A stretch of 64,000 nt of DNA from Hyphomicrobiales bacterium (GTDB taxonomy: Bacteria; Pseudomonadota; Alphaproteobacteria; Rhizobiales; Rhizobiaceae), in assembly GCA_900471525.1 (NCBI GenBank), contig UCEZ01000030.1:186001-250000 (forward strand), written 5' to 3'. Both the position numbers and the translations under genes were made by a program. Positions 7,642 through 16,360 of the stretch are shown piece by piece. Each line of letters begins with the position of its first letter. Position 1 is the stretch's first letter. The notes under the pieces are model-generated. The model made no database searches. It saw nothing but the letters and a program-made list of their open reading frames with translations, and had not been told where the DNA came from.

Positions 7642-8000
7642 TCGCCGTCATCTTCGAGGTCACGCCGGTCTATGGCCGGCGCAGCACCTATCTCGATCTC
7701 GCAGCCCAGCTTCACAGCAAACTCGACAAGATCGACGGCTTCCTGTCGATCGAGCGGTTCGAAAGCCTGAAGATGCCAGGCAAGATACTTTCCCTGTCGT
7801 TCTGGCGCGACGAGGCGGCGATCGCCACCTGGCGCAACGGCGAGGAACACCGGGCAGCCCAGCACGCGGGGCGAAACGGCACCTTCGCCGACTACCGCCT
7901 GCGCATCGCCAGCGTCATCCGCGACTACGGCATGACCGAGCGCGACGAGGCGCCGGAGGACAGCCGGAGCTTTCACGAGGCAAGCGAACACATGCAATAA
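7638..8000 (+). CDS. Antibiotic biosynthesis monooxygenase (ABM)-domain protein
   Basis: 120 residues from a GTG that overlaps the NIPSNAP stop. The sequence VIFEVTPVYGRRSTYLDLAAQL...KIDGFLSIERFESLKMPGKILSLSFWRDEAAIATWRN, ending with YRLRIASVIRDYGM, is the ABM ferredoxin-like fold seen in small cofactor-free monooxygenases and haem-degrading IsdG-like proteins. Whether it is catalytic cannot be told. It is cotranscribed with the NIPSNAP gene and divergent from the ArsR-type regulator. Confidence 0.88.
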   Translation: MIAVIFEVTPVYGRRSTYLDLAAQLHSKLDKIDGFLSIERFESLKMPGKILSLSFWRDEAAIATWRNGEEHRAAQHAGRNGTFADYRLRIASVIRDYGMTERDEAPEDSRSFHEASEHMQ

Positions 8001-8109
8001 AACGGGCAAATGGTGGCGCCCGTCGATGGTGGCGGGAGCGCGACGGATCAGGGCTTTCGCGCCATCCCCCTGTATCATTTCGCAAATTTCGCAAGCACCT
8101 TCAGCATTT

Positions 8110-8130
8110 GGTAACCAAGTTCGGTAACCA
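8110..8130 (+). promoter_or_regulatory. Direct repeat GGTAACCA upstream of ccrM
   Basis: GGTAACCA occurs twice, 13 bases apart, 46-66 bases before the ccrM start. GTAACC resembles the TTAACC half-site of the cell-cycle regulator CtrA, which controls ccrM in Caulobacter, but the spacing differs from the usual TTAA-N7-TTAA. A weak candidate for cell-cycle control. Confidence 0.3.
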
Positions 8131-8133
8131 TAA

Positions 8134-9306
<1,173 letters not shown>

Positions 9307-9330
9307 CCATCGACGATAGGCATCATTAAG

Positions 9331-9362
9331 CGCCGCGCCATCCGGAAGGATGCGCGGCGTTT
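9331..9362 (+). terminator. Terminator-like hairpin after ccrM
   Basis: CGCCGCGCCATCC and GGATGCGCGGCG pair around a GGAA loop with one bulged C, followed by a short TTT; 25 bases after the ccrM stop. Confidence 0.6.
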
Positions 9363-9407
9363 CGGTTGATGGAGCGGACCGGTCCGGTGCGGAAATCGGT
9401 TCCGGGC

Positions 9408-9611
9408 CTATGATTTCCCCACGGGGGCCATGAGCACCTCGAAACATTCGCCGCAATAGCCATGCTGATAGCCGATGGTCTGCCACGGCTCGACCGGATT
9501 CTCACAACAGATGCAATGGATAACCCATCGAGAGGGGCACTCTGCATTGAGTTCCCGCGCATGTTGCTGGTGGTGCATGAGCTTTTTTGAAGCGTCCGTA
9601 TTTCCATTCAT
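9408..9611 (-). CDS. Small zinc-ribbon-like protein of unknown function
   Basis: 67 residues from the ATG at 9611, with AGGAAAGG upstream on the coding strand (a GTG at 9617 is also possible). Two Cys pairs, CICC and CGEC, about 18 residues apart (with HGYCGECFEV), look like a small zinc-binding knuckle. No named family is recognised. It is convergent with ccrM and stands alone. Codon use is ordinary for the region. Coding potential is supported by the ribosome-binding site and the spaced Cys pairs. Confidence 0.65.
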   Translation of the reverse strand: MNGNTDASKKLMHHQQHARELNAECPSRWVIHCICCENPVEPWQTIGYQHGYCGECFEVLMAPVGKS

Positions 9612-9776
9612 ATGCACTGCCTTTCCTGTCTGCGGACAGGAACGAGTTCGGGAAAAGACAAGTTTCAGAAAACTGAGTTTTTTGCCTCTGCGAAATGAAG
9701 AAAAATTGGCTGATTCGGAAGATCTTGCAGATCGAGCATATCATGGCGAACTGACCCGGCTTTGACCATTACATGC

Positions 9777-9805
9777 AAAAACGGCCGGAGTGGACCTCCG
9801 GCCGT
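9777..9805 (-). terminator. Rho-independent terminator of the first RTX gene
   Basis: Read on the reverse strand: a 10-bp perfect stem, ACGGCCGGAG / CTCCGGCCGT, loop GTCCA, then TTTT, 22 bases after the stop of the RTX gene at 9828. Confidence 0.85.
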
Positions 9806-9827
9806 CTTTGGAAATGGATACTCCGGC

Positions 9828-10700
9828 TCAGAACAGGAAGTCGCCGGCATCGAGATTGGCCAGCTTGACGTTTTCCAGGATCAGCTTGTCGCCATTGCCG
9901 CCGTCGATGACGAGGGAGGTTCCGACCGTGGTCATATGGTGGGCCTTCAGGTCAGCGAAACCGGTGATCGAGGCAAGGCCTGACAGGTCTATGAAATCGT
10001 GATCGCTGCCGACGGCGTCGAAATCCCTGATGGTGTCGATAGCGTCCTTGGTCTTGAACACGAATGTATCGATTCCGCCTTGGCCGCTCAGGATATCCGT
10101 GCCAGCGCCGCCAGTCAGCTTGTCCGCGCCGTCCCCGCCCGAAAGCTTGTCGTTGCCGCTCTCGCCGTTCAGGCTGTCATTGCCTTCATTGCCCGACAGG
10201 ACATCATTTCCGGCGCCGCCGTAGAGTTTGTCGTTTCCGGCATTGCCGCTGAGCACATCGTTGCCGGACAGGCCGTTCAGCGTATCATTGCCGTTGCCGC
10301 CCCAGAATTTGTCGGTGTAGTTCGTGCCGGTGATCGTGTCGCTGCCGGCGAGCAGGACGTCGAGAAACTTCGTCGTGCTGCCGCTGTCCCACGCAGCCGC
10401 AAGCGCCTTGCCGGAAAGCGAAAGGCCGCTTTCGCTGATAATGGTGACGCCGTTCTTGACGATCGAAAAGGAGGTCAGCGTGCCCGCGGTAATGCCGAAA
10501 ACCTCGCCATCGACATACGTGTACTTCAGGCCGGTGCCGGAAAATTTCATGTAGTTCTTGGAATCGTCCGAGAGATAAATTCCCGTCGCTGAAAAATTTT
10601 CATTGGTGTAATCGAGAATGGTATGCAGCTTTGTCGCGGCGATATCCTGCAGATTGAGACCTGCGGTTTTCGTAAAGCCGCTCAGATTGATTTTTGCCAT
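9828..10700 (-). CDS. RTX calcium-binding repeat protein (type I-secreted, function unknown)
   Basis: 290 residues with CGGAGCGAAC before the ATG. Residues 1-120 form an unrecognised N-terminal region (SGFTKTAGLNLQDIAATKLHTI...) rich in Ser/Thr/Gly. Residues about 125-215 carry RTX nonapeptides of the GGxGNDxLx type (GGNGNDTLNG, SGNDVLSGN, GGAGNDVLSG, GGDGADKLTG, GGAGTDILSG), which bind calcium outside the cell. The C-terminus (DTFVFKTKDAIDTIRDFD...DKLILENVKLANLDAGDFLF) is the conserved beta-roll cap and hydrophobic end seen in proteins exported by type I secretion. No signal peptide and no type I transporter genes are in the window. A second RTX gene lies 520 bp upstream in the same orientation. 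Confidence 0.9.
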   Translation of the reverse strand: MAKINLSGFTKTAGLNLQDIAATKLHTILDYTNENFSATGIYLSDDSKNYMKFSGTGLKYTYVDGEVFGITAGTLTSFSIVKNGVTIISESGLSLSGKALAAAWDSGSTTKFLDVLLAGSDTITGTNYTDKFWGGNGNDTLNGLSGNDVLSGNAGNDKLYGGAGNDVLSGNEGNDSLNGESGNDKLSGGDGADKLTGGAGTDILSGQGGIDTFVFKTKDAIDTIRDFDAVGSDHDFIDLSGLASITGFADLKAHHMTTVGTSLVIDGGNGDKLILENVKLANLDAGDFLF

Positions 10701-10904
10701 GTTCGCTCCGTGAAAAAACCCCGAAGCGGGATACCAAACCGTTTTCTCGTCTGCAACTTTTTGGGGTGCATGCCGGCTGAATTCGTGGAATCAGGCCTAA
10801 ATCTCCGTTAAAAACACATGGATTTCAGTATTTTAGGTTTAATGTATATTTTGTAATGGCCAGCGTGCGAAGCATTTTTAACGCGTGTTTCCCGTATTTC
10901 GCGT

Positions 10905-11151
10905 GGTGCGAAGGCTATGGAGCGGCGAAGCCTTTAGAACAATTTAACCATCCCGCGCGTAGTCTGCTCGCAAGCAGGACGACCGCATGATCAACCATGC
11001 GAGGCGCGCGGGGCAGCCCGTAAATTGCTTGACGGCGCGGTCGAAAGACTGCCCGGTTCAGAGATAGTTTTCGTCCGGTTTTCGTACCTTCAGTCCCGGA
11101 AGAAGACTTAAACGCCCAGGATCTGCCACGGTCCTGGGCGTTTCTGTTTTT
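10905..11151 (+). ncRNA. Candidate structured non-coding RNA between two RTX genes
   Basis: A gene-free 520-bp gap contains dense nested pairing. AAGGCT/AGCCTT lies near 10910-10935. An 8-bp GC stem CCCGCGCG (10952-10959) / CGCGCGGG (11005-11012) encloses two hairpins (CTGCT-CGCA-AGCAG at 10964-10977; GCATG...CATGC at 10985-11000). An overlapping alternative stem is GGGCAG (11010-11015) / CTGCCC near 11049. The stretch ends in a strong terminator hairpin at 11111-11141. Such a cloverleaf plus terminator fits an sRNA read on the plus strand; alternative stems could mean a switch. It matches no RNA family I can recall (not tRNA, tmRNA, SRP, RNase P or an obvious 6S). The 5' end and promoter are uncertain. 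Confidence 0.45.
11109..11151 (+). terminator. Strong terminator at the end of the candidate ncRNA
   Basis: AACGCCCAGGA pairs perfectly with TCCTGGGCGTT around a 9- to 10-base loop, followed by TTCTGTTTTT on the plus strand. No plus-strand gene precedes it for kilobases, which is the main reason to suspect an RNA gene. Confidence 0.75.
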
Positions 11152-11169
11152 GCGGCTTGTATCACCAAA

Positions 11170-11197
11170 CAAAAAGAGCCCCGCCGGGGCGGAGCTC
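11170..11197 (-). terminator. Rho-independent terminator of the second RTX gene
   Basis: On the reverse strand GAGCTCCGCC pairs with GGCGGGGCTC (one G-T) around a CC loop, followed by TTTTTG, 24 bases beyond the RTX stop codon. Confidence 0.85.
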
Positions 11198-11220
11198 TGA
11201 TGTTCCTGCGGCGCGTTGGC

Positions 11221-12285
11221 TTACAGGATGAAGTCGACCGAAGACATGCTGGTGACGCCGTTCATCTTGATCTGGAAGTCAGAGACGCCGTCGCCGTTCG
11301 TGTCACCGAGGATGACGCCGCTGCTGAAGCGAAGCTCGCCCGCCGTGCCGTGGAATGATTGGCCGCCGATGAACTTGAAGGCCTGGTTGCCGGTGCTCAG
11401 CGCGTTGGCGTCGATCGACCTCAGGTCAACGACGTCGAGTTCCGAGCGGTGGAAGTCATCGATGACATCGCGCCTGCTGCCGGTGACCGATTCGCTGATC
11501 GAATTGAAGTCGAAAATATCGGCGCCGGTACCGCCGGAGAGGAAGTCGAAGCCCGTACCGCCAACCAGCAGGTCATCGCCCGAACTGCCGACGAGGTCGT
11601 CGTCGCCGGAGCCGCCGAACAGATCGTCGGCGCCCGAGCCGCCATAAATATCGTCGGCACCTTCGAGTCCATAGATGACGTCATTGCCGCCGAGGCCCTT
11701 CAGGATATTGCGTCCCGAACTGCCGGTGATGTCGTCATGGCCATAATTCGTGCCGGTTGCATTCTCGATGCTGATCAGGTCCTCGCGGTGGCCGGTCGCG
11801 GTCGAGGCCCACCTGGCATCGAGATCGATGGTCACGCCTTTGCCACGCTGCGAGGAGTAGTCGTCCTGCAGTTGGTAGCTGATCGTGTCGACGCCGCTGC
11901 CGCCGTTGAAATAGTTGTCGAAGCCAACGGACAGGAAGACGTCGTTGCCGGCATCGCCGTAATAGTCACTGCGCTCGCTGTTGACTTCGAAACGGTCATT
12001 TCCATATCCGCCGTGCACGACGTCATGCTCGCTGGAAGCACCCGCCCGGATATCGGCGACGTAGAGATCGTTGCCGTAGCCGAGGAAGACGTCGTTGCCG
12101 CCTTCAAAATAGTTCAGGACGTAGTCGTCGCCGTCGCCAGCTTCGACATAGTTGCCGCCGCCATTGCTGTCGGTGCGATTGAGATAGATGTCGTCATCGC
12201 CGTCATAGGCGTAGATCTCGACGAAGCTGCGGCTGCCCTGCACGATCCTGTCGTTGCCATCGGTGCCATCGATAATTGTTGCCAT
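11221..12285 (-). CDS. RTX calcium-binding repeat protein (second)
   Basis: 354 residues beginning MATIIDGTDGNDRIVQGSR. Degenerate Asp/Gly repeats run through the first half (YDGDDDIYLN, GDGDDYVLN, GGYGNDRFEV, GDAGNDVFLS). Canonical RTX nonapeptides follow at about 200-270 (GGNDVIYGLEGADDIYGGSGADDLFGGSGDDDL). The end (DIFDFNSISES...DVIDDFHRSELDVVDLRSIDA...GDTNGDGVSDFQIKMNG...SSVDFIL) is the typical type I secretion C-terminal region with a short hydrophobic tail; DTNGDGVSDF is an EF-hand/dockerin-like calcium loop. It is an extracellular protein by inference. Same orientation as the RTX gene at 9828, but each has its own terminator, so they are separate units. Confidence 0.9.
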   Translation of the reverse strand: MATIIDGTDGNDRIVQGSRSFVEIYAYDGDDDIYLNRTDSNGGGNYVEAGDGDDYVLNYFEGGNDVFLGYGNDLYVADIRAGASSEHDVVHGGYGNDRFEVNSERSDYYGDAGNDVFLSVGFDNYFNGGSGVDTISYQLQDDYSSQRGKGVTIDLDARWASTATGHREDLISIENATGTNYGHDDITGSSGRNILKGLGGNDVIYGLEGADDIYGGSGADDLFGGSGDDDLVGSSGDDLLVGGTGFDFLSGGTGADIFDFNSISESVTGSRRDVIDDFHRSELDVVDLRSIDANALSTGNQAFKFIGGQSFHGTAGELRFSSGVILGDTNGDGVSDFQIKMNGVTSMSSVDFIL

Positions 12286-12401
12286 GGGGCGCGACCTTTC
12301 TGTTGATACGCTGAATTTCGAGGCCGATCATGCCGCCCATAAGGTGAATGATAGCTGAACCAATTACGGCTATTTGGTGATTTCAAAGAGGGCATTTAAT
12401 G

Positions 12402-12782
12402 TCACAAATCAGTGACATCGACACCGATGATCTTGCCTTCGTCGTTGAAGGTGATCGTCTCTTCGCCTTGTCGCTGAAGGCGTGCGCCCGTCAGGGTGCT
12501 GGTGGCGGCAAGGCGCCAGACGGAGCGCACCGCAACGGCGGATACAGCCTCGATCAGGCTGTCTTCGGCGATCTGGTCGGGATACTCGGTGAAATAGCGC
12601 CGGAACGCCGCCATGATGTCGGCACGTCCTTTCAAACCACCGATCCCGCCGGAGGAATAGGTCGCGTCTTCGGCGAAGAAATCCTCGATGACAGCGAAAT
12701 CAAGATCGTTGATGGCGGCGTGATAGCGCGTGACGAGGGCGACGGGATCAAGGGTCATGGTATTTCGGGCGCCGGTCGTCAC
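12402..12782 (-). CDS. SnoaL-like / NTF2-fold protein
   Basis: 126 residues from a GTG that overlaps the stop of the upstream HAD gene by four bases; an ATG at 12758 is the alternative start. The pattern DPVALVTRYHAAINDLDFAVIEDFFAEDATYSSGGIGGLKGRADIMAAFRRYF is the NTF2-like cone fold used by small isomerases, hydrolases and ligand-binding proteins. The substrate cannot be inferred. The overlap and the 10-bp gap between HAD and mutY suggest a three-gene unit mutY-HAD-SnoaL. Confidence 0.82.
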   Translation of the reverse strand: MTTGARNTMTLDPVALVTRYHAAINDLDFAVIEDFFAEDATYSSGGIGGLKGRADIMAAFRRYFTEYPDQIAEDSLIEAVSAVAVRSVWRLAATSTLTGARLQRQGEETITFNDEGKIIGVDVTDL

Positions 12783-13393
12783 ACAGCCAGCCCATAGGCG
12801 GAAAGATCGGCCTGGAGCGTCTGCGGATCGGTGAAATGCACGGCATGCCAGCCGGCCGCCCGCGCACCCTCCACATTCACCATGCTGTCATCGATGAAGA
12901 GTGTTGCCGCCGGATCAAGACCAAAGGCTTTCGCATGGGTTTCGTAGATCGCCACATCCGGTTTGATCAGCCGGGTATCGCCAGAGACCGTGACGCCGCG
13001 CGGAAGGGAGAGGAAGGGATAGAGCTTTTGCGCTTCCTTGTAGGTGTCGGAGGCGAAGTTGGTCAGCATGGTCACGTCATAGCCCTTGGCGATCAGGCTC
13101 TCCATGATCGAGACGCATTCGACATAGGCATGCGGCACCATCTCGTGCCAATGCTTGCGAAAGGCGCGGATGCTCTCTTCATGCTCGGGATGCTCGGCAA
13201 TCAACAGGTCTTCCGCTTCCTGCCAGCCGCGGCCGCGGTCCTGCTCGATGTTCCAGTCGTGCGTGCAGACATTGGCGAAGAACCACTTGCGTTCCGCATC
13301 GTCGGGAATGATTCGGGAAAAGGGGATATGCGGATCGTAATGGATCAGCACCCTGCCGATGTCGAAGACGATATGGCGAATCTCGATGCTCAT
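12779..13393 (-). CDS. HAD-superfamily hydrolase (YihX-like subfamily IA)
   Basis: 204 residues. Motif I is VFDIGRVLIHYD (nucleophile D11, with Gly at the +2 position as in YihX-like members, FDxGxV), motif II is MLTNFAS, motif III a Lys in RLIKPDVAIYE, motif IV LFIDDSMVNVEGARAAGW. Members dephosphorylate sugar or other small phosphates in the cytoplasm. It lies 10 bases downstream of mutY on the same strand and overlaps the SnoaL-like gene that follows, suggesting cotranscription. Confidence 0.9.
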   Translation of the reverse strand: MSIEIRHIVFDIGRVLIHYDPHIPFSRIIPDDAERKWFFANVCTHDWNIEQDRGRGWQEAEDLLIAEHPEHEESIRAFRKHWHEMVPHAYVECVSIMESLIAKGYDVTMLTNFASDTYKEAQKLYPFLSLPRGVTVSGDTRLIKPDVAIYETHAKAFGLDPAATLFIDDSMVNVEGARAAGWHAVHFTDPQTLQADLSAYGLAV

Positions 13394-13403
13394 TCCGTGT
13401 CCC

Positions 13404-14510
13404 TCAATGTCGCCGGCTGCCCGTGCTGCTTTTGAAAGCGTGCGGTATAGCCTGGGCGATTGCTTTTTTCATGACGGTCGGCAGGGCTTGCTCCTGAAGA
13501 GACGCAAGTGGCTCCCACCAGCCGTTTCCTGTTTTGTTCTCATTGGCGACATTGGCCCGATAGATCGACAAGCGCAATTCAAAATGCGTAAACACATGCG
13601 TGATTGTTCCGCAGGGTTCCCACGGCGCGGCAAACGGCTGGGCTGAGATCGTGTTGTCGCCATCGATGCGCGATGTCCATGCCGTCCCCGGCACTTCCGT
13701 CATGCCGCCGAGCAGGCCCGTTTCGCCGCGTTTGCGCAGGTAAACCGCGCCGTCGGCACTGCTGGCGACGAAGGCCGCCCCCAGGCGCAACGGCTTGTCC
13801 TTCTTCGCCGCCTTGTGCGGAAAGGTCTCCGGATCGGCCGTCTTCAGCGCCAGGCAGTCGTCGTTGAGCGGACAGAGCGCACAGGCCGGTCGCTTCGGCG
13901 TACAGATCGTCGCACCGAGATCCATCATCCCTTGCGCGAAATCGCCCGGCCGGTCCGCCGGCGTCATCTCCGCCACCAGCGCCCGCATCTGCGGCTTGGC
14001 TGACGGCAACGGCGTTTCGATCGCGTGCAGCCTTGAAATCACCCGCTCGACATTGCCGTCGAGAACGGCACTTTGCCGGTTGAAGGCAATGGCGGAAACG
14101 GCAGCGGCGGTATAGTCGCCGATGCCGGGCAGCGCCTTCAAGCCTTCCTCTGTGTCGGGAAATACCCCATCGTGATCCTGGGCGACGGCCTCGGCACATT
14201 TCTTCAGATTGCGCGCACGGGCATAGTAGCCGAGCCCCGCCCAGGCCTTCATCACCTCTTCGGTATCGGCCACTGCCAGGTCCGTGACCCTTGGCCAGAG
14301 CGTCAGGAACTTGTGGAAATAGGGCTTCACCGCCTGCACGGTGGTCTGTTGCAGCATCACTTCCGATAGCCAGACGTGATAGGGATCTGCAACCACGCCA
14401 TCGTGGGCCATTGGTGGGGAGACGCGCCAAGGCAGATCGCGATGGTGCCTGTCGTACCAGGAAAGAAGCCGTTTGGCCGCATCGGCCGATTTCATTGTCT
14501 GCTGCATCAT
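13404..14510 (-). CDS. mutY: A/G-specific adenine DNA glycosylase
   Basis: About 368 residues from the ATG at 14510 (starts at 14507 or 14495 also possible; none has a clear ribosome-binding site). The enzyme removes adenine mispaired with 8-oxoguanine. Visible features: SWYDRHHRDLPWR at the N-terminus, the helix-hairpin-helix LPGIGDYTAAAVSAIAFN, the catalytic Asp in VLDGNVERVISR, the 4Fe-4S ligands in CTPKRPACALCPLNDDC, and a C-terminal NUDIX-like domain (about 230-365) that recognises oxoG. Divergent from dciA, as in other rhizobia. Confidence 0.96.
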   Translation of the reverse strand: MMQQTMKSADAAKRLLSWYDRHHRDLPWRVSPPMAHDGVVADPYHVWLSEVMLQQTTVQAVKPYFHKFLTLWPRVTDLAVADTEEVMKAWAGLGYYARARNLKKCAEAVAQDHDGVFPDTEEGLKALPGIGDYTAAAVSAIAFNRQSAVLDGNVERVISRLHAIETPLPSAKPQMRALVAEMTPADRPGDFAQGMMDLGATICTPKRPACALCPLNDDCLALKTADPETFPHKAAKKDKPLRLGAAFVASSADGAVYLRKRGETGLLGGMTEVPGTAWTSRIDGDNTISAQPFAAPWEPCGTITHVFTHFELRLSIYRANVANENKTGNGWWEPLASLQEQALPTVMKKAIAQAIPHAFKSSTGSRRH

Positions 14511-14587
14511 TTGCCGGGCGGTTGGTTGAAGCCTATACTTGGCGGAGTGTCGGCCTTGCTTCAAGGCCGAAAACCGGAAGCGTTCAG

Positions 14588-15094
14588 TTGAAACAACCTT
14601 ATACCCGCAAGGGCGGCATGCAGATCAGCGAGATTGCCAATGGCCTGATCGACCCGGTGCTGGCCAAACGCGCCGGCATCAACACGCTGTTGCTGGGCTC
14701 CTGGGACGAGATCGCCGGCGAGGATTTTGCCGATTGCACCCGGCCGGAAAAGATCGCCTGGCCGCGCCGCGCTTCGGAAATGACGGGTGAGGGTGGCTAT
14801 CAGCCCGGCGTGCTGACGATTGCCTGCGAGGGGGCACGCGCTCTGTTTCTCACCCATGCGCAGGGCGAACTGATCCAGCGGATCAACGGCTTCTTCGGCT
14901 TTCCTGCGATCAGCCAGATGCGCATCGTCCAGAAGCCCGTCTCCCCGCCGCCAAAGCCTTATCGCAAGCCGAAACCCCTGACCGGCGAGCGGGCACGGTA
15001 TCTGGAAACGATGGTCGATGGCATCGAAAACGACGCGCTGAAGGCGGCGCTGACGCGGCTTGGCACGGCCGTTCTGTCGGCCCGCAAAAAGTAA
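14588..15094 (+). CDS. DciA-like DUF721 protein (replicative helicase loader/regulator candidate)
   Basis: 168 residues from a TTG at 14588 with GGAAG upstream, or 158 from the ATG at 14618. The core ANGLIDPVLAKRAGINTLLLGSWDEIAGEDFADCTRPEKI...GVLTIACEGARALFLTHAQGELIQRINGFFG is the DUF721/DciA pattern; DciA family proteins act with the replicative helicase DnaB in bacteria lacking DnaC/DnaI. The C-terminus has a Pro/Lys linker (PPPKPYRKPKP) and a short helix. Position between mutY (divergent) and the DsbA-like gene (same strand, 124 bp downstream) agrees with the usual rhizobial order. Confidence 0.85.
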   Translation: MKQPYTRKGGMQISEIANGLIDPVLAKRAGINTLLLGSWDEIAGEDFADCTRPEKIAWPRRASEMTGEGGYQPGVLTIACEGARALFLTHAQGELIQRINGFFGFPAISQMRIVQKPVSPPPKPYRKPKPLTGERARYLETMVDGIENDALKAALTRLGTAVLSARKK

Positions 15095-15218
15095 GCGGCA
15101 CCATCAGCCGGTCACAATTGTTTGAACTTTGGTGACCGACAGCCCCTTGTGGCACGGTAGAACTCAAGTTATCGAATTTTCGACCGTTTTTCGTTCATCC
15201 CCTTGCACAGGTGACACC

Positions 15219-16151
15219 ATGTCCTTTTCTGAACTGAGCCCCTTCAAGCGTCTCCTGAGCGGCGTCGCCGTGGCTGCCATCGCTGTCACGCTTGCTGCCT
15301 GCAGCGACGAGAAGAAGGATGCGGCTTCGACGACCCCTGCGACGGAAACCACCGACACCGCCACCAAGACCGAGATCAAGCCTGCGGACGGCGGCTCCAT
15401 GATGTCGTCGACGACTGCGATGAAACCTGCCGAGGGTGGTTCGATGATGGCGGCGACCAAGACCGAGGCCAAGCCCGTCGATGGCACGATGACCTCCTCG
15501 ACCATGTCGTCCACCGCCACGCCTGCAACCGCCGACGCCAACCAGACGCAGGTGGCTCAGGCCGCGGCCCCCGCTACCAAGGTTGAAATTCCGCAGTCGG
15601 AAGGCGAGGTCGATGTTGCCAAGCTGATGGAACCGGGTCCGCTGCCGGAAATGTCGATCGGCAAAGCCGATGCGAAGGTGACGATCGTCGAATATATGTC
15701 GATGACCTGCCCGCATTGCGCGCGCTTCCACAACCAGACTTTCGATGCGATCAAGACGAAATATGTCGACAGCGGACAGGTGCGTTTCGTCGTACGCGAG
15801 TTCCCGTTCGATCCGCGCGCGGCGGCCGCCTTCATGCTGGCGCGATGCGCGCCGGAAGGCCAGTATTTCCCGATGGTTTCCATGCTGTTCAAGCAGCAGG
15901 AAACCTGGGCTGCCGCGCCGAACGGCCGGGATGCGCTGCTGCAGATGTCGAAACTCGCCGGTTTTACACAGGAGAGCTTCGAGGCCTGCTTGACGAACCA
16001 GAAACTTCTGGATGATGTGCAGGCAACGATGCAGAAGGGCGAGAAGGATTTCGGCGTCAAGGCCACCCCGACCTTCTTCATCAACGGCAAGCAGTATTCC
16101 GGAGAAATGTCGGTTGACACCATGTCGGCCCTTATCGACACGATGCTCTGA
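15219..16151 (+). CDS. DsbA-like thiol:disulfide oxidoreductase, lipoprotein with repeat-rich linker
   Basis: 310 residues from the ATG at 15219. Residues 1-28 form a lipoprotein signal with lipobox LAAC (acylated C28). Residues 30-120 are a low-complexity, probably disordered linker with a loosely repeated KPADGGSMMSST-type unit (three copies, about 54-95). Residues 145-305 form a thioredoxin-like DsbA/DSBA_2 domain with active site CPHC (164-167), the cis-Pro loop KATPTFFING and the conserved GEM end. It should catalyse disulfide exchange in the periplasm while tethered to a membrane. It sits between dciA and smc, followed by its own terminator. Confidence 0.93.
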   Translation: MSFSELSPFKRLLSGVAVAAIAVTLAACSDEKKDAASTTPATETTDTATKTEIKPADGGSMMSSTTAMKPAEGGSMMAATKTEAKPVDGTMTSSTMSSTATPATADANQTQVAQAAAPATKVEIPQSEGEVDVAKLMEPGPLPEMSIGKADAKVTIVEYMSMTCPHCARFHNQTFDAIKTKYVDSGQVRFVVREFPFDPRAAAAFMLARCAPEGQYFPMVSMLFKQQETWAAAPNGRDALLQMSKLAGFTQESFEACLTNQKLLDDVQATMQKGEKDFGVKATPTFFINGKQYSGEMSVDTMSALIDTML

Positions 16152-16178
16152 TCCCTCGCGTTTCTCAGGAACGATCAG

Positions 16179-16204
16179 CGGGCGCCTTTGTGCGCCCGTT
16201 TTTT
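16179..16204 (+). terminator. Terminator of the DsbA-like gene
   Basis: CGGGCGC pairs with GCGCCCG around CTTTGT, followed by TTTTTT, 28 bases after the stop codon. Confidence 0.9.
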
Positions 16205-16228
16205 ATTGGCTGAGCGCAAGGAGGGTTC

Positions 16229-16360
16229 ACCCCCCTCTGTCAGCTTCGCTGACATCTCCCCCTCAAGGGGGGAGATTATTCTTTTTCCTTGTGATGTTCG
16301 GAGCTGATGGCCAATCTCCCCCCTTGAGGGGGAGATGTCACGAGAGTGACAGAGGGGGGT
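16229..16360. repeat. Palindromic repeat pair 1 (two head-to-head units), left of the DUF559 gene
   Basis: Unit A (16229-16277) and unit B (16313-16360) are inverted copies of a roughly 48-bp element: an ACCCCCCTCT arm, a variable hairpin, then TCTCCCCC-TCAA-GGGGGAGA. The variable hairpin is GTCAGC-TTC-GCTGAC in unit A (16239-16253) and GTCAC-GAGA-GTGAC in unit B (16337-16350). The 35-bp spacer is unremarkable. Unit B is followed by ATCTTGCCTC, and the same tail follows the last unit of pair 2, so unit B plus tail is a direct repeat of 16849-16906. The start of the DUF559 gene lies inside unit B. Confidence 0.92.

Noticed and set aside
10020-10330. Regular short repeats that might suggest a CRISPR-like array
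   Set aside because: They are codon-level repeats for RTX calcium-binding nonapeptides in an open frame.
10915-11172. 85-codon minus-strand open frame in the RTX gap
   Set aside because: No ribosome-binding site, crosses both terminator hairpins and the structured region; better explained as non-coding.
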